A DNA stretch of 64,000 nucleotides. It comes from an uncultured Bacteroidota bacterium (GTDB taxonomy: Bacteria; Bacteroidota; Bacteroidia; Flavobacteriales; Flavobacteriaceae). Numbering within the stretch: position 1 is the first letter of the stretch; each line of letters opens with the position of its first letter. The position numbers and the translations under genes are program-made. Location of the stretch: NCBI GenBank assembly GCA_913060705.1, contig CAJXTX010000003.1, positions 1 to 64,000 of the forward strand. The letters are read 5' to 3'. Positions 38,974 through 48,681 of the stretch are shown piece by piece. The notes beneath the pieces were generated by a model. That model ran no database searches. It saw nothing but the letters and a program-made list of their open reading frames with translations, and was not told the DNA's origin.

Positions 38974-40250
38974 TTGAGGTACTCTAATTCGGCAAGTTTG
39001 GCGGTAAATTTCGCCTGAACCCCAGAGAGTTCTGCATTCAACAAGTTGATCTGTGCTTGACGTAATTCGATAGAGGTGATCTGTCCGAGATCAAATTGAT
39101 TTTTTGAACGTTCGAAATTATCAGTAGCGGTCAAGATATTGTCTTGCTGCAGGCGGTATACCTCAATAGCATTCCGATAGGCGCCTTCAGCATTCAATAG
39201 ATCGCGAAGCACCTCTTGCTCGATTTGCTTTTCTTGTAATTCGGTAGTGGCCAAGGCAATCTTGGCATTTTTTATTCCCACTTGCTGCGCGCCTTGACCG
39301 AACAAATTCCAGTTAAGCGTTAGACCGGCCGATAGTCCTGTTGACTGACTAGATGCCAAAAATCCGGTCGCCGGAAACATCCCCTCGTTGTACCCGTATC
39401 CTGAGCTCAAAGAGAGCGTTGGGTATAAGGTCGACCGTTGTGATTTTAGATTCAAGGTGTTGATCTTTTCATTCGATCGTACCTGAAGTAGACGCACATT
39501 TTTTGAGGCATACGCTTCGCGCTGCTTGAGCAATACCTCTTCGTCAACAAACCGCACCATTGGATTTACCTCAAAATCTGTTTCTAGCTCTCGAGCCAAA
39601 ATTACATTGAGGTTGCGCTTTGCGTTGGTCAGGGATTGGCGTTGCTGAATAAGATTAATGCTATCGGTGTTGAGGTCTACTTTAGCATTTAATAACTCTA
39701 AGCGCGTTGAAGAACCAAATTCAAATCGCTTCGCGGCACGCTCAACCCTGCGCTTCGAGTTCTCAAAAGTCTGATCCAATATACGGACGCCTTCTTCAAG
39801 GCGGGCCACCTCGTAATACGCTGAGAACAATTGCAAGACCGTCTGCTCGATGGTTTGTCTGACCCCTAGAGAAGACAACTCGTACTGCTCTTTCAAACGC
39901 TTGTAGTTGTACAAACGACCCATCCCATCAAATAGCGTCACATTCATATTGATAGAAGCATTGTAACGGGTAGTCTCTGCGCCATCAATCACACGAGTCT
40001 GTCCGTCTTGAAAGGTGGCCTCCTGATTGTCAACGGCAATGTTCGCACCCGATGTGGCTGAAAGAGTCGGAAGAAAACGACTGTTCAATAGCGACGCATT
40101 GTTCTTTGCCTGAGCCTGGTCATTCTTTGATACTAGAATCCCAAAGTTGTTTTCTAAGGCTATCGCCATAGCCTCGTCGGGCTGTAAGATCTCTTGAGCG
40201 TACCCAAAAGTGCAGGCGCTTATTAGCAGAAAAGATAGAACTCTATTCAT
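38937..40250 (-). CDS. TolC family outer-membrane efflux protein
   Basis: Signal peptide MNRVLSFLLISACTFGYAQ; LQPDEAMAIALENN, repeated coiled-coil TolC pattern; FDLGQITSIELRQAQINLLNAE. Confidence 0.92.
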   Translation of the reverse strand: MNRVLSFLLISACTFGYAQEILQPDEAMAIALENNFGILVSKNDQAQAKNNASLLNSRFLPTLSATSGANIAVDNQEATFQDGQTRVIDGAETTRYNASINMNVTLFDGMGRLYNYKRLKEQYELSSLGVRQTIEQTVLQLFSAYYEVARLEEGVRILDQTFENSKRRVERAAKRFEFGSSTRLELLNAKVDLNTDSINLIQQRQSLTNAKRNLNVILARELETDFEVNPMVRFVDEEVLLKQREAYASKNVRLLQVRSNEKINTLNLKSQRSTLYPTLSLSSGYGYNEGMFPATGFLASSQSTGLSAGLTLNWNLFGQGAQQVGIKNAKIALATTELQEKQIEQEVLRDLLNAEGAYRNAIEVYRLQQDNILTATDNFERSKNQFDLGQITSIELRQAQINLLNAELSGVQAKFTAKLAELEYLNQCGALLDVSLN

Positions 40251-43200
40251 GTGTTTGTTGTTCTTTAACCGCACGTTCAACAGACTCGCGCGTGGGTTTA
40301 GTTCCTGTAATCAACCACTTGACTTGAACTTTAATTGAGTTGCTAAACATCAAAAAGAGTGGAAGCATAATCAAGGTCAAAATGGTAGCATATCCGATAC
40401 CGTAGGCAATCGCTACCGCCATTGGTTTTAAAAATTGTGCCTGACGGCTTTTTTCTAAAAGCAATGGAGCCAAACCTGCGATTGTGGTCACTGAGGTTAA
40501 GAAAATTGCTCTGAAACGAGATCTTCCGGCTTCGTAAAGCGCCTTTTCAAAGCGCATACCAGCCTTCAGGTTGTTGTTGAATTTACCGATCAGAACGAGG
40601 CCGTCGTTGACCATGATACCGATCAACGCTATGATTCCGAGTAGTGAAAGTATGTTCAGCGGAAATCCGTGAATCTTATGTCCCCATCCTACCGCGGTGA
40701 TGCTAAAGGGCACCAATAGCAGTAACAAGAAGGGCTGAGAGAAACTTCTGAAAGTGAATGAAATGGTCACAAAGATTAAGAAGAGAGCCGTAAACCCGAC
40801 AAGTCGCAAAGAGTCAACCAATTTTCCAGCTTCTCTGTTCTGGCCTTCATACGAAGGAGAGACCGTGGGGTATCTGGCCAAAATATCTGGCATCACCTCA
40901 GAGCGTATCCATTCTAGTATTTCTGTGGGAGTGGTTTCGTCCGGGTTGTCTAAATCTGCATTGATTTGTATCTCTCGCTGACCGTCAAGGTGATTTATGG
41001 CTACATCTCCTCGTTCTATCGAGTAGGTCGCGATTTCTTGAAGCGGAACCTTGTCTCCTGAAGGGGTGCTGATGCGCATCTGGTCGAGATCTACTATCGA
41101 TGATCTATTGTCGCGATCGTAACGCACCCAAACGCGAATCTCATCTTGTCCACGCTGAAAACGTAAGGCTTGTGCTCCAAAGAATCCAGAACGCACCTGA
41201 TTCATAACGGTACGCAAATCGAGCCCGAGTAGATACGCGCTCTCCTTCAATTCGAGCCTGATCTCTTTGATTCCTGAAGGATCATTATCGGCAACATCTT
41301 TAAGAAGGCCGTTATCGAGCATAGCCGTTTTGAGCAACTCTTTGGCCGATTTCAGTTCTTCAATGTTGTTCCCTAGCAACGATACGCTGACAGGTGATCC
41401 TCCAAAGTTTCCGCCCGAACCAAACACAAGGCTTTCAACTCCGAGTACAGGTCCGACCAATTCACGAATGCGTGCTGTTACCATGTTTGAACGAATCGCA
41501 TCCGGACGTTCTTCACCAGGCAACAAGTTGATCTGCAGGCTAGCCGCAGAAGACCCTGGTCCTACGCGTCGAATGGTATTTTCGTAAAGCTCCTTGCCCG
41601 TTCCTTTCAGGTAGGTGTTGGTGAACTCGTCATTTACTATCAACGCCTTTTGTTCGATCATACGAATGATCGAGTCAGTGATTTTTTCATTGGTCCCATT
41701 GGGCATCTGAAGCGTAATACTCACCTGGTCAGAAGCGATACGCGGAAAGAAAGCAGTTTGTATAATTCCACCACCAATAGATCCGAATGTGGTGATCAGC
41801 AAGGCCACAAAGAGCATTACCGTGAAAAAAGAATTACGAATTGAAAAGCGAAAGAATGGGCTATATACTTCATCACGCATCCATACCATGGCACGATCTC
41901 CCATTTTATTGATGATCCGCATTTTAGCGAATCCTTTACCGATCAACGATGTGGGTTCTTTTTGAGGCTTAAGAGCCTTCGAGTGCGCCAAGTGAGACGG
42001 CAGAATAATGAGCGCTTCAACCAATGAAACGACTAGAGTCAGAATAACAATGACTGAAACCTCTGAGAAAAATTCCCCGATACGACCGTCTAAGAACAAG
42101 AGGATTCCAAAAGCCAAAACAGTTGTCAAAATCGCAGAGACAATGGGAGGTATTACCTCAAGTGTTCCGTCAATGGCGGCGCGAACCGGGCTTTTTCCTT
42201 TTTCGTAATGCTGATAGATATTTTCTGCAATCACAATACCATCATCTACGAGAATACCGATCACAATGATCATTCCAAACAATGACAGTACATTAATCGT
42301 GACCCCAGCGAATGGCGCCACAATGAACATTCCTAAGAAGGCTACTGGCAATCCAAAAGCTACCCAGAAGGCAAGTCTTGTATTCAAAAACAGCGATAAG
42401 AATACCAAGACCAAAATCATTCCCATGATCGCGTTCTCAGTAAGCAATTCGGTACGCTGAACAAGAGTGGTTGAAAGATCATTCACCACATCAAGACGGA
42501 CATTTGATGATCGCGCATTGAAATCTTCAATGTAGGCCTTGACCGCCTCAGCGGCACCAATTAAGTCTTCTGTATTCGTCGAGGTAACCGTGACTGTTAT
42601 AGCGCGATTTTCATTGAAAAAAGTGGCGTTGGGTGTTTCTGAAAAACGATCGCGTACCTGTGCAATGTCAGAGAGTACCAATTTTCTTCCATCTGGTAAG
42701 GCCTTGACAACAATTGAAGAGAGTTCATCGGCATAGTACAATCTGTTATTGGCGCGGATCAGGTATTCTTCGGAATCGGTTTTAATGGTCCCCCCTGTAA
42801 TGAGAAGGTTGCTCGAAGCCACCTTTTGGGCCACTTCACTAAAACTCAAATTATAGGCGAGCAGTTGATCTTCGTCTAAAGCGATTTCAATTTCTTCATC
42901 GGGATAACCTGAGACCTCAATTTGAGAAATACCTTCAATGGCTCTTAAGTCGTTTTCGACCTGGCGACCCACTTGTTTCAATACCGCTAAAGGAATAGAC
43001 TCACCGCTAATCGCAAAACTAATCGTTTGGCGAACCACTTCTTGCTTGGCGACCACAAGGGGCTCCATCCCAGTAGGATAGTTGGGAACCCGATCGACCG
43101 CGTTCTTCACTTCAAGCAACATAAAGTCGATGTCGCGGCCCTTTTCGATCTCTACATTGATGCTCCCCGAGTTCTCGCGAGAGGTTGAGGTAACGCGATC

Positions 43201-43434
43201 AATTCCCTGAAGACCCTTAAGGTTGTCTTCAATTTTCAACACCACCCCTTCCTCAATCTCTTGAGGAGAGGCGCCCGGATATACCACCGATATGAGAATG
43301 TTCTTGGACTCTGATAGTGGAAAGAACGAAGACTTGAGCGAAAACGCTCCAATCAATCCAAAGAGTACGAAGGCGATGATTACGATATTGACCGCAACCT
43401 CATATTTGATAAAATATTCAATTAGTTTTTTCAT
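40243..43434 (-). CDS. RND family efflux transporter permease subunit
   Basis: 1063 aa; SVVYPGASPQEIEEGVVLKIED, ITVTVTSTNTEDLIGAA, FGMIIVIGILVDDGIVIAENI, SLLGIIALIGIMVNDGLVLI. Confidence 0.95.
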   Translation of the reverse strand: MKKLIEYFIKYEVAVNIVIIAFVLFGLIGAFSLKSSFFPLSESKNILISVVYPGASPQEIEEGVVLKIEDNLKGLQGIDRVTSTSRENSGSINVEIEKGRDIDFMLLEVKNAVDRVPNYPTGMEPLVVAKQEVVRQTISFAISGESIPLAVLKQVGRQVENDLRAIEGISQIEVSGYPDEEIEIALDEDQLLAYNLSFSEVAQKVASSNLLITGGTIKTDSEEYLIRANNRLYYADELSSIVVKALPDGRKLVLSDIAQVRDRFSETPNATFFNENRAITVTVTSTNTEDLIGAAEAVKAYIEDFNARSSNVRLDVVNDLSTTLVQRTELLTENAIMGMILVLVFLSLFLNTRLAFWVAFGLPVAFLGMFIVAPFAGVTINVLSLFGMIIVIGILVDDGIVIAENIYQHYEKGKSPVRAAIDGTLEVIPPIVSAILTTVLAFGILLFLDGRIGEFFSEVSVIVILTLVVSLVEALIILPSHLAHSKALKPQKEPTSLIGKGFAKMRIINKMGDRAMVWMRDEVYSPFFRFSIRNSFFTVMLFVALLITTFGSIGGGIIQTAFFPRIASDQVSITLQMPNGTNEKITDSIIRMIEQKALIVNDEFTNTYLKGTGKELYENTIRRVGPGSSAASLQINLLPGEERPDAIRSNMVTARIRELVGPVLGVESLVFGSGGNFGGSPVSVSLLGNNIEELKSAKELLKTAMLDNGLLKDVADNDPSGIKEIRLELKESAYLLGLDLRTVMNQVRSGFFGAQALRFQRGQDEIRVWVRYDRDNRSSIVDLDQMRISTPSGDKVPLQEIATYSIERGDVAINHLDGQREIQINADLDNPDETTPTEILEWIRSEVMPDILARYPTVSPSYEGQNREAGKLVDSLRLVGFTALFLIFVTISFTFRSFSQPFLLLLLVPFSITAVGWGHKIHGFPLNILSLLGIIALIGIMVNDGLVLIGKFNNNLKAGMRFEKALYEAGRSRFRAIFLTSVTTIAGLAPLLLEKSRQAQFLKPMAVAIAYGIGYATILTLIMLPLFLMFSNSIKVQVKWLITGTKPTRESVERAVKEQQTHE

Positions 43435-43447
43435 AAAACGGTCGCGC

Positions 43448-44560
43448 TTAAGGGGCTATCACTTTGACGGGCATATTCTTCTGCGCCCCCGGTAATGGTT
43501 TGTCTAGTAAGACCTCCCCTTCTTCAACACCCTGAACGATCACGGTATTTTCATTGAAATGAACAGGGGTGACCGTAATAAGATCTAAGATCCCGTCTCT
43601 TATGACAAAAAGTTCGTTCGAATCCAGTAAGAGACTTCTGTCTACCTCAACCGCTTGTTCTACCGATTGAACTTCAAGCACCGTTCTTAAGTACTGTCCT
43701 TCTTTCAAGCTGTTGCTTTTAACCGCAACAAAAACAGAAATCATCTGTGTTTCTTGATCAATCGCCGGATTCACCCTAACCACGGTTCCTTCAAAATGCT
43801 GAGACTGATCTAAAGAAGTGAGCTCCACCTTTTTTCCGAGCGCTACAAAAGAGGCATACGATGCGGCAATCGGAATTTCAATCTCATACTGTCCGCCTTC
43901 AATAAAGGTCCCTAGATTTTGTCCTGAACGTACCAAAGTACCTTCTGTAACGGTTGCAGCCGACAAGGCACCATTAAAAGGCGCGCGGATCACGAATTTA
44001 GACAGTCGCGTTTCGAGGTTAACCACATTGTAATAAGCATTTACTATCCCTCTGCCCGAAACAAAAAAGCGCTCCTTTTCTGAATCAAAATCAGGGAGTT
44101 TTGGAGTGGTCTTATTTAGATCAAATGAGGCCACATAAGCGCTCCATTTATCGTAAACTTCAGGGAAATCCAAAGCGATATCGGCTAGTGTAGTACTTAA
44201 GGTGTTTAAGAAATTACTCTTTGCAGACTGAACAGAAGCGCTAAACTCCGTGGCATCAATCGCCAAAATGGTATCGTTTTTTTGATAGGTTTGACCTGCT
44301 CTGAACGCACGATCTTTCAACAGTAAAACTCCTTGTACTTCAGAAAACAACTCAACACGTCGTTGGGCAACAAGTCGACCGTTGCTGGTCAACTTTACCG
44401 GTAATGTTTGCAATACAGCCTCACGAGCAAAAACTGATTTCACTGTTTTCTCTATCGCAACTTGAGGTCGTTTGTTCGAGCTTACAAGTTTAGAGGCTAA
44501 AAAAACCGCTGCTACAACCAATAAAAGGCCGGCCAGAGGTAATATGATTTTTCGATTCAT
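43448..44560 (-). CDS. RND efflux periplasmic adaptor (membrane fusion) subunit
   Basis: RRVELFSEVQGVLLLKDRAFRAGQTYQKNDTILAID; FVIRAPFNGALSAATVTEGTLVRSGQ; first gene of adaptor-RND-TolC operon. Confidence 0.92.
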   Translation of the reverse strand: MNRKIILPLAGLLLVVAAVFLASKLVSSNKRPQVAIEKTVKSVFAREAVLQTLPVKLTSNGRLVAQRRVELFSEVQGVLLLKDRAFRAGQTYQKNDTILAIDATEFSASVQSAKSNFLNTLSTTLADIALDFPEVYDKWSAYVASFDLNKTTPKLPDFDSEKERFFVSGRGIVNAYYNVVNLETRLSKFVIRAPFNGALSAATVTEGTLVRSGQNLGTFIEGGQYEIEIPIAASYASFVALGKKVELTSLDQSQHFEGTVVRVNPAIDQETQMISVFVAVKSNSLKEGQYLRTVLEVQSVEQAVEVDRSLLLDSNELFVIRDGILDLITVTPVHFNENTVIVQGVEEGEVLLDKPLPGAQKNMPVKVIAP

Positions 44561-44628
44561 CGATGATAATTTAAGCGTCCGAAGACGAATTAGCGGATCC
44601 TTTCAAGAACCACGCTGCAAAGCTAGCC

Positions 44629-44652
44629 AAAACCATGCCAAACCTTGGTTTT
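44629..44652. promoter_or_regulatory. inverted repeat, candidate operator
   Basis: AAAACCA-tgccaaacct-TGGTTTT in the 178-bp divergent intergenic region upstream of the RND operon. Confidence 0.3.
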
Positions 44653-44738
44653 CATATCATTATCTCTTTAACATGAGGGCGTTTCAATATTTTATACCTT
44701 TCAAAAACACCTAACACGAACAAAACTTAATCTGTACC

Positions 44739-45707
44739 ATGAATAGAAAAACATTTATCCAGCAGATCTCGGCATTGAGCTTGGGTCTAGGAATGGCCCC
44801 TTCATTGAGCGCATCCATGCTTCAATCTCAAAAAATTAAAAAGGTAGGATTAGGCCTTTTTAGCGCACCACGCCTGTTTCAAGATAATGTCGAGCAAGGA
44901 ATTGCGACTTTGGCCGAGCTGGGTATCCAAGAATTTGAAACCTATGGCCCTTACACCTTCTCTGATGCAAGAAATCAGGCCTCATGGAAGGCGCTCACTC
45001 CTCAGCTCGGTTTTGATATTAGTGGTTTTCTAGGATTAGAGGTGAACGAATTTCAAGCCTTACTAAAGAAATACAACATCTCAGTACCTTCGATGCATAC
45101 CGACCTTTACACACTTGAAGGAAACATAGGGGCGCTCGCAGAAGCAGCGAACACCTTAGGGGCAAAGTATGTGGTACTACCTGCCATTCCCGAATCTGAA
45201 CGCAGCACCCTAGACGATTACAAGCGCATTGCAGAGCGCTTCAATGCTATTGGAGCGGCGGCCAAAAGTGAAGGAATTGCTTTTGCCTATCACAATCACG
45301 GTTACGGGCTGATCCCTAATGAACAAGGAATCAAGCCGGTCGATCTCATCTTTGACGGCACTGACCCTCAACTTGTCTTTCTAGAAATGGATGTGTTTTG
45401 GACGGTGGCCGGAAGGGCAAACCCTATCGAACTCATTCAAAAGCACTCAGGTCGTTACAAGATGTTTCATTTGAAAGACATGAAAGAGCTGACCTATTTT
45501 GAAGGGGCCGGATCTACGGCACCTGAATGGATGGCCTTGTTTCCAAAACTAGTCTCGGCCGGGTCAGGGGTTATCCCCATTGATGCCATTGTTGAGACCG
45601 CGAGTGCTCACGGTGCAGAGCACTTCTTTATCGAGCACGATTTTGCGCCTGAACCCATCGATAACATAGGTGATGCTTCTCGCTACCTTAAAGGACTAAG
45701 GTGGTAA
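44739..45707 (+). CDS. sugar phosphate isomerase/epimerase (TIM barrel), export signal
   Basis: MNRKTFIQQISALSLGLGMAPSLSAS; FAYHNHGYGLIPNEQG, LEMDVFWTVAGRANPIELIQKHSGRYKMFHLKDM. Confidence 0.88.
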   Translation: MNRKTFIQQISALSLGLGMAPSLSASMLQSQKIKKVGLGLFSAPRLFQDNVEQGIATLAELGIQEFETYGPYTFSDARNQASWKALTPQLGFDISGFLGLEVNEFQALLKKYNISVPSMHTDLYTLEGNIGALAEAANTLGAKYVVLPAIPESERSTLDDYKRIAERFNAIGAAAKSEGIAFAYHNHGYGLIPNEQGIKPVDLIFDGTDPQLVFLEMDVFWTVAGRANPIELIQKHSGRYKMFHLKDMKELTYFEGAGSTAPEWMALFPKLVSAGSGVIPIDAIVETASAHGAEHFFIEHDFAPEPIDNIGDASRYLKGLRW

Positions 45708-45710
45708 GCC

Positions 45711-47546
45711 TCACAGCGAATAGCGTAAAGAAAAACTCACATTTCTGCCGGGCATCGGAATAAAACTGGTCTCCCAATAGGATTGATTGAGCAGGTTGTT
45801 TAGAGATGCCTGGAGTCTAAAATTTCCGAATTGTTGAGACAGGTGGGCATCCAAAACGGTATAGGTGCGTCCTGAAGTGCGCTCAATGTAGCGGAGGTTG
45901 AAATCTGCATTGCGCTTCGTGTTCATAGCCGCATTTAATCGCACAATCAGTTGATGCTTTAAGTCGTTATCTATCGAATAACGCGAGAAGGTTGCAGCCT
46001 CTTCACTGAGGCGTTGTGCCATATAGGTGTAGCTCAAACCGTACCCAACAGCAAAGGCTTGGCTGCTAGTTGCTAAGCGATCAAAAGATAACTCTACCCC
46101 AGATGTTTGCAGTTCTTGAATGTTTTGAGCTTGAAACTTTTCAGCTTCGTTCTCTTTTACATAGTCTATGAGGTTGGTTGATTTTCGAGTGAACGCCACG
46201 GCGGATGCACTTATATTATGTTGGGCATAGCGCAAGCCCCATTCCAAGGAAGTAGCGCTCTCAGCTACGAGATTTTCATTACCTAGAGTAGTTGGATCTG
46301 CATAATACAGGTCGGTAAAGGTGGGTACCCTGAAGGTGGTCCCCCAGTTGATATAGGTGCGATAAGCAGCTCCTATAGGAGCTCCAATTTCAACTCCCGG
46401 AAACAACTTAGATCCAAAGTCAGAGACATAGGTATACACTAGGCCTGGTGTGACATCTAGTGCGCCATCCCCTAATCGGATGAGTTGCTCTGCAAATAGA
46501 TTGACAATGTCTCGTGAACGTTCTCCGAGATTGTTGCTTTGGATACTGCTTCGAGAAACATCAACGCCCAGTCCGCTCGTTCCGATCTTAGAGTCGTGAC
46601 TCACATCCACAGCCGCTCCCACTTTATGCGTGATATGCATATTGCGATAGATATCAGGACGATCGCGCACATACTCATACATGTCTTGTCCTCTTCTCCA
46701 GTAGATTCTTGGAGTGATGCGCGTATTGTTCTGTGTAATGCGCTTAGTGATCGCAATCAGGCTTGCTTGGGTTTCTTCGTATTGATCAACCGCAGAAGGG
46801 CTGGCATAAAATCCGTTGGCACCAAATTTTCGTGGCGAAAAAAATCCCAATACGCGCAGCGCATTTTCAGTAGATCCTTGAGAAAGTGATACCAGGTACT
46901 GTCTTTGAGTAAAATCCGTGTTGTAGCGGTAGCCGGCAGAGCCTAAACTTGAAGCTTGAGCGAGTAGTCGGGTGTTGGGAGTCTGATAACCCGTAAGAAC
47001 TTCGGCTCCTGTGGTTTCAAACGATCCGCCATTCAGCTGAACCTGAAGCGTAGACTCCACGCTCGTTTTAGTGATGATATTAATAGCACCAGAAAAAGCA
47101 TTTTGACCGAAGATTCTTGCCGCTGAACCTCGCACAATTTCAATGCGTTCGATGAGCGCAATGGGCGGGAAGAAATTTGATAAATGATGGCCCGTTTGAG
47201 CATCCTCAAGGGGAATCCCATCAATTAAGAGCAGGGTTTGATCAAAGCTACCCCCTCTTAAATTAAGATCCGCCTGGGTAGGCCCTACCCCTCTTCTTCG
47301 CACATCAAGACCCACCACACGTTGTATGAAATCAACGAGATGAGTCGCTCCGCTTTGGGCAATCTCTGCACTGCTAATGACCTGTATTGATTTTGAAAGG
47401 TCGCGGTAGCTGTCAGCGATCCTGCCGCTCACTACGACTTCGTCTAATAATTGAGTGGATAGGGTATCCGGAGTTGATTGAGCCCAAAGCACTATTGGTC
47501 CTAACCCAAAAAAACTAAGAATAAAAGTCCTAACAACCCCAACCAT
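45711..47546 (-). CDS. TonB-dependent receptor (BtuB-like architecture)
   Basis: EVVVSGRIADSYRDLSKSIQVIS, plug LNLRGGSFDQTLLLIDGIPLEDAQTGHHL, VRGSAARIFGQNAFSGAINIIT; terminal barrel strand SFSLRYSL. Confidence 0.92.
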   Translation of the reverse strand: MVGVVRTFILSFFGLGPIVLWAQSTPDTLSTQLLDEVVVSGRIADSYRDLSKSIQVISSAEIAQSGATHLVDFIQRVVGLDVRRRGVGPTQADLNLRGGSFDQTLLLIDGIPLEDAQTGHHLSNFFPPIALIERIEIVRGSAARIFGQNAFSGAINIITKTSVESTLQVQLNGGSFETTGAEVLTGYQTPNTRLLAQASSLGSAGYRYNTDFTQRQYLVSLSQGSTENALRVLGFFSPRKFGANGFYASPSAVDQYEETQASLIAITKRITQNNTRITPRIYWRRGQDMYEYVRDRPDIYRNMHITHKVGAAVDVSHDSKIGTSGLGVDVSRSSIQSNNLGERSRDIVNLFAEQLIRLGDGALDVTPGLVYTYVSDFGSKLFPGVEIGAPIGAAYRTYINWGTTFRVPTFTDLYYADPTTLGNENLVAESATSLEWGLRYAQHNISASAVAFTRKSTNLIDYVKENEAEKFQAQNIQELQTSGVELSFDRLATSSQAFAVGYGLSYTYMAQRLSEEAATFSRYSIDNDLKHQLIVRLNAAMNTKRNADFNLRYIERTSGRTYTVLDAHLSQQFGNFRLQASLNNLLNQSYWETSFIPMPGRNVSFSLRYSL

Positions 47547-47580
47547 GAACGCTACTTTTGGAGCCACAAAACTAAGCAAG

Positions 47581-48654
47581 CTATTTCAACTGCAAAGGAT
47601 TTCCATAACCCTCACCAATAACTTGAGTCAAACCCAATAATTGACGCACGGTTGGGGCTATTTGATTCGTGAAAAGTTGCTCAGATTTTATCACCTCTCC
47701 GAGAGGTGCCACCTCATTTCCGAAGAGGATCAGCCAGGTTTGATCTGCTCCCTTAATTGAATTACCATGGCCTCTCCAGGTTTCTAAAGGCACTGTACCC
47801 CTCCCGTGATCTGTGGTGATGATAAAAGTAGTTTGGTCTTTGTAATAGGCGTCGTTCTGCACAAAACCCCATAAATCTTCGATGAGCTTATCCGTGTTGT
47901 GTGCCGCTTTCAGATAGGCTTCGTAGTCTCCATCATGAGCAAAATCGTCGGTCTCACCATACGAGATATAGACCAGATCAGGGTGGTGCTTCTTCAAGTA
48001 TTCTTTCGCGTATTGATGCGTGAATCCGTCAAGGCGCACGCTGCCCCATGGGCTTGGAATCTGCGGCTGTAATTCATTGAGCAACCGTTCGTTTGCAGAA
48101 AGCGGAAGATCAGTAGACAGATCAAATCCGCTATTGGTATAAACCCCTGAGCGCTCTTCGTTGACGATGAAATCAAAAACATCCCAGCTTCCAAAAGCTG
48201 CCACCTTATGAGCAGCATTACGCTCTTGAACAAACTGCTCTAGAACCGTAGTGTTAGGATTTGGGAGTTTATCGTTGCTGCTAATGCGCTGGTCATCTGC
48301 CCTCCCCGTAAGAATCTCGTTATAGCCCGGATAAGAGAACCACATACCGTTGGTCAGGTTGACCTTGCTTGCTTTGGCACGGTTTCCATGAAGTTGTCCG
48401 ATTTTGGCCACAGTTCCCCAAATGAAGGGAGTAAGGGCTTGCCGACGTGCATCAGCAGTCGGCCTCCAGAATAAATGCGTGAGTTCGTCTGTATTCGAAA
48501 CATAATCTTTATTCGCAACTAATAGCGAATCTGCTCCACCAAAAAGCTCTTGCCATCGGTATCCGTCTAGGGTGATGAGAAAAACCTTATTGTTCTGCTG
48601 CGCATTGAGATTTAGCCCTAGCAACAAGGCGAAAAAGAGTATCTTTTGTGACAT
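47581..48654 (-). CDS. alkaline phosphatase superfamily protein (phosphodiesterase/sulfatase-like), secreted
   Basis: KVFLITLDGYRWQELFGGAD, FSYPGYNEILTGRAD, TFIITTDHGRG; start MSQKILFF at 48654. Confidence 0.88.
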   Translation of the reverse strand: MSQKILFFALLLGLNLNAQQNNKVFLITLDGYRWQELFGGADSLLVANKDYVSNTDELTHLFWRPTADARRQALTPFIWGTVAKIGQLHGNRAKASKVNLTNGMWFSYPGYNEILTGRADDQRISSNDKLPNPNTTVLEQFVQERNAAHKVAAFGSWDVFDFIVNEERSGVYTNSGFDLSTDLPLSANERLLNELQPQIPSPWGSVRLDGFTHQYAKEYLKKHHPDLVYISYGETDDFAHDGDYEAYLKAAHNTDKLIEDLWGFVQNDAYYKDQTTFIITTDHGRGTVPLETWRGHGNSIKGADQTWLILFGNEVAPLGEVIKSEQLFTNQIAPTVRQLLGLTQVIGEGYGNPLQLK

Positions 48655-48681
48655 AATCTTAAAGATATACGGAAAAGCGCT

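Noticed and set aside
44561-44738. Riboswitch in the longer intergenic regions (44561-44738, 20270-20419, 59893-59992)
   Set aside because: No recognisable cobalamin, TPP, SAM or other riboswitch core; only short inverted repeats and promoter-like elements.
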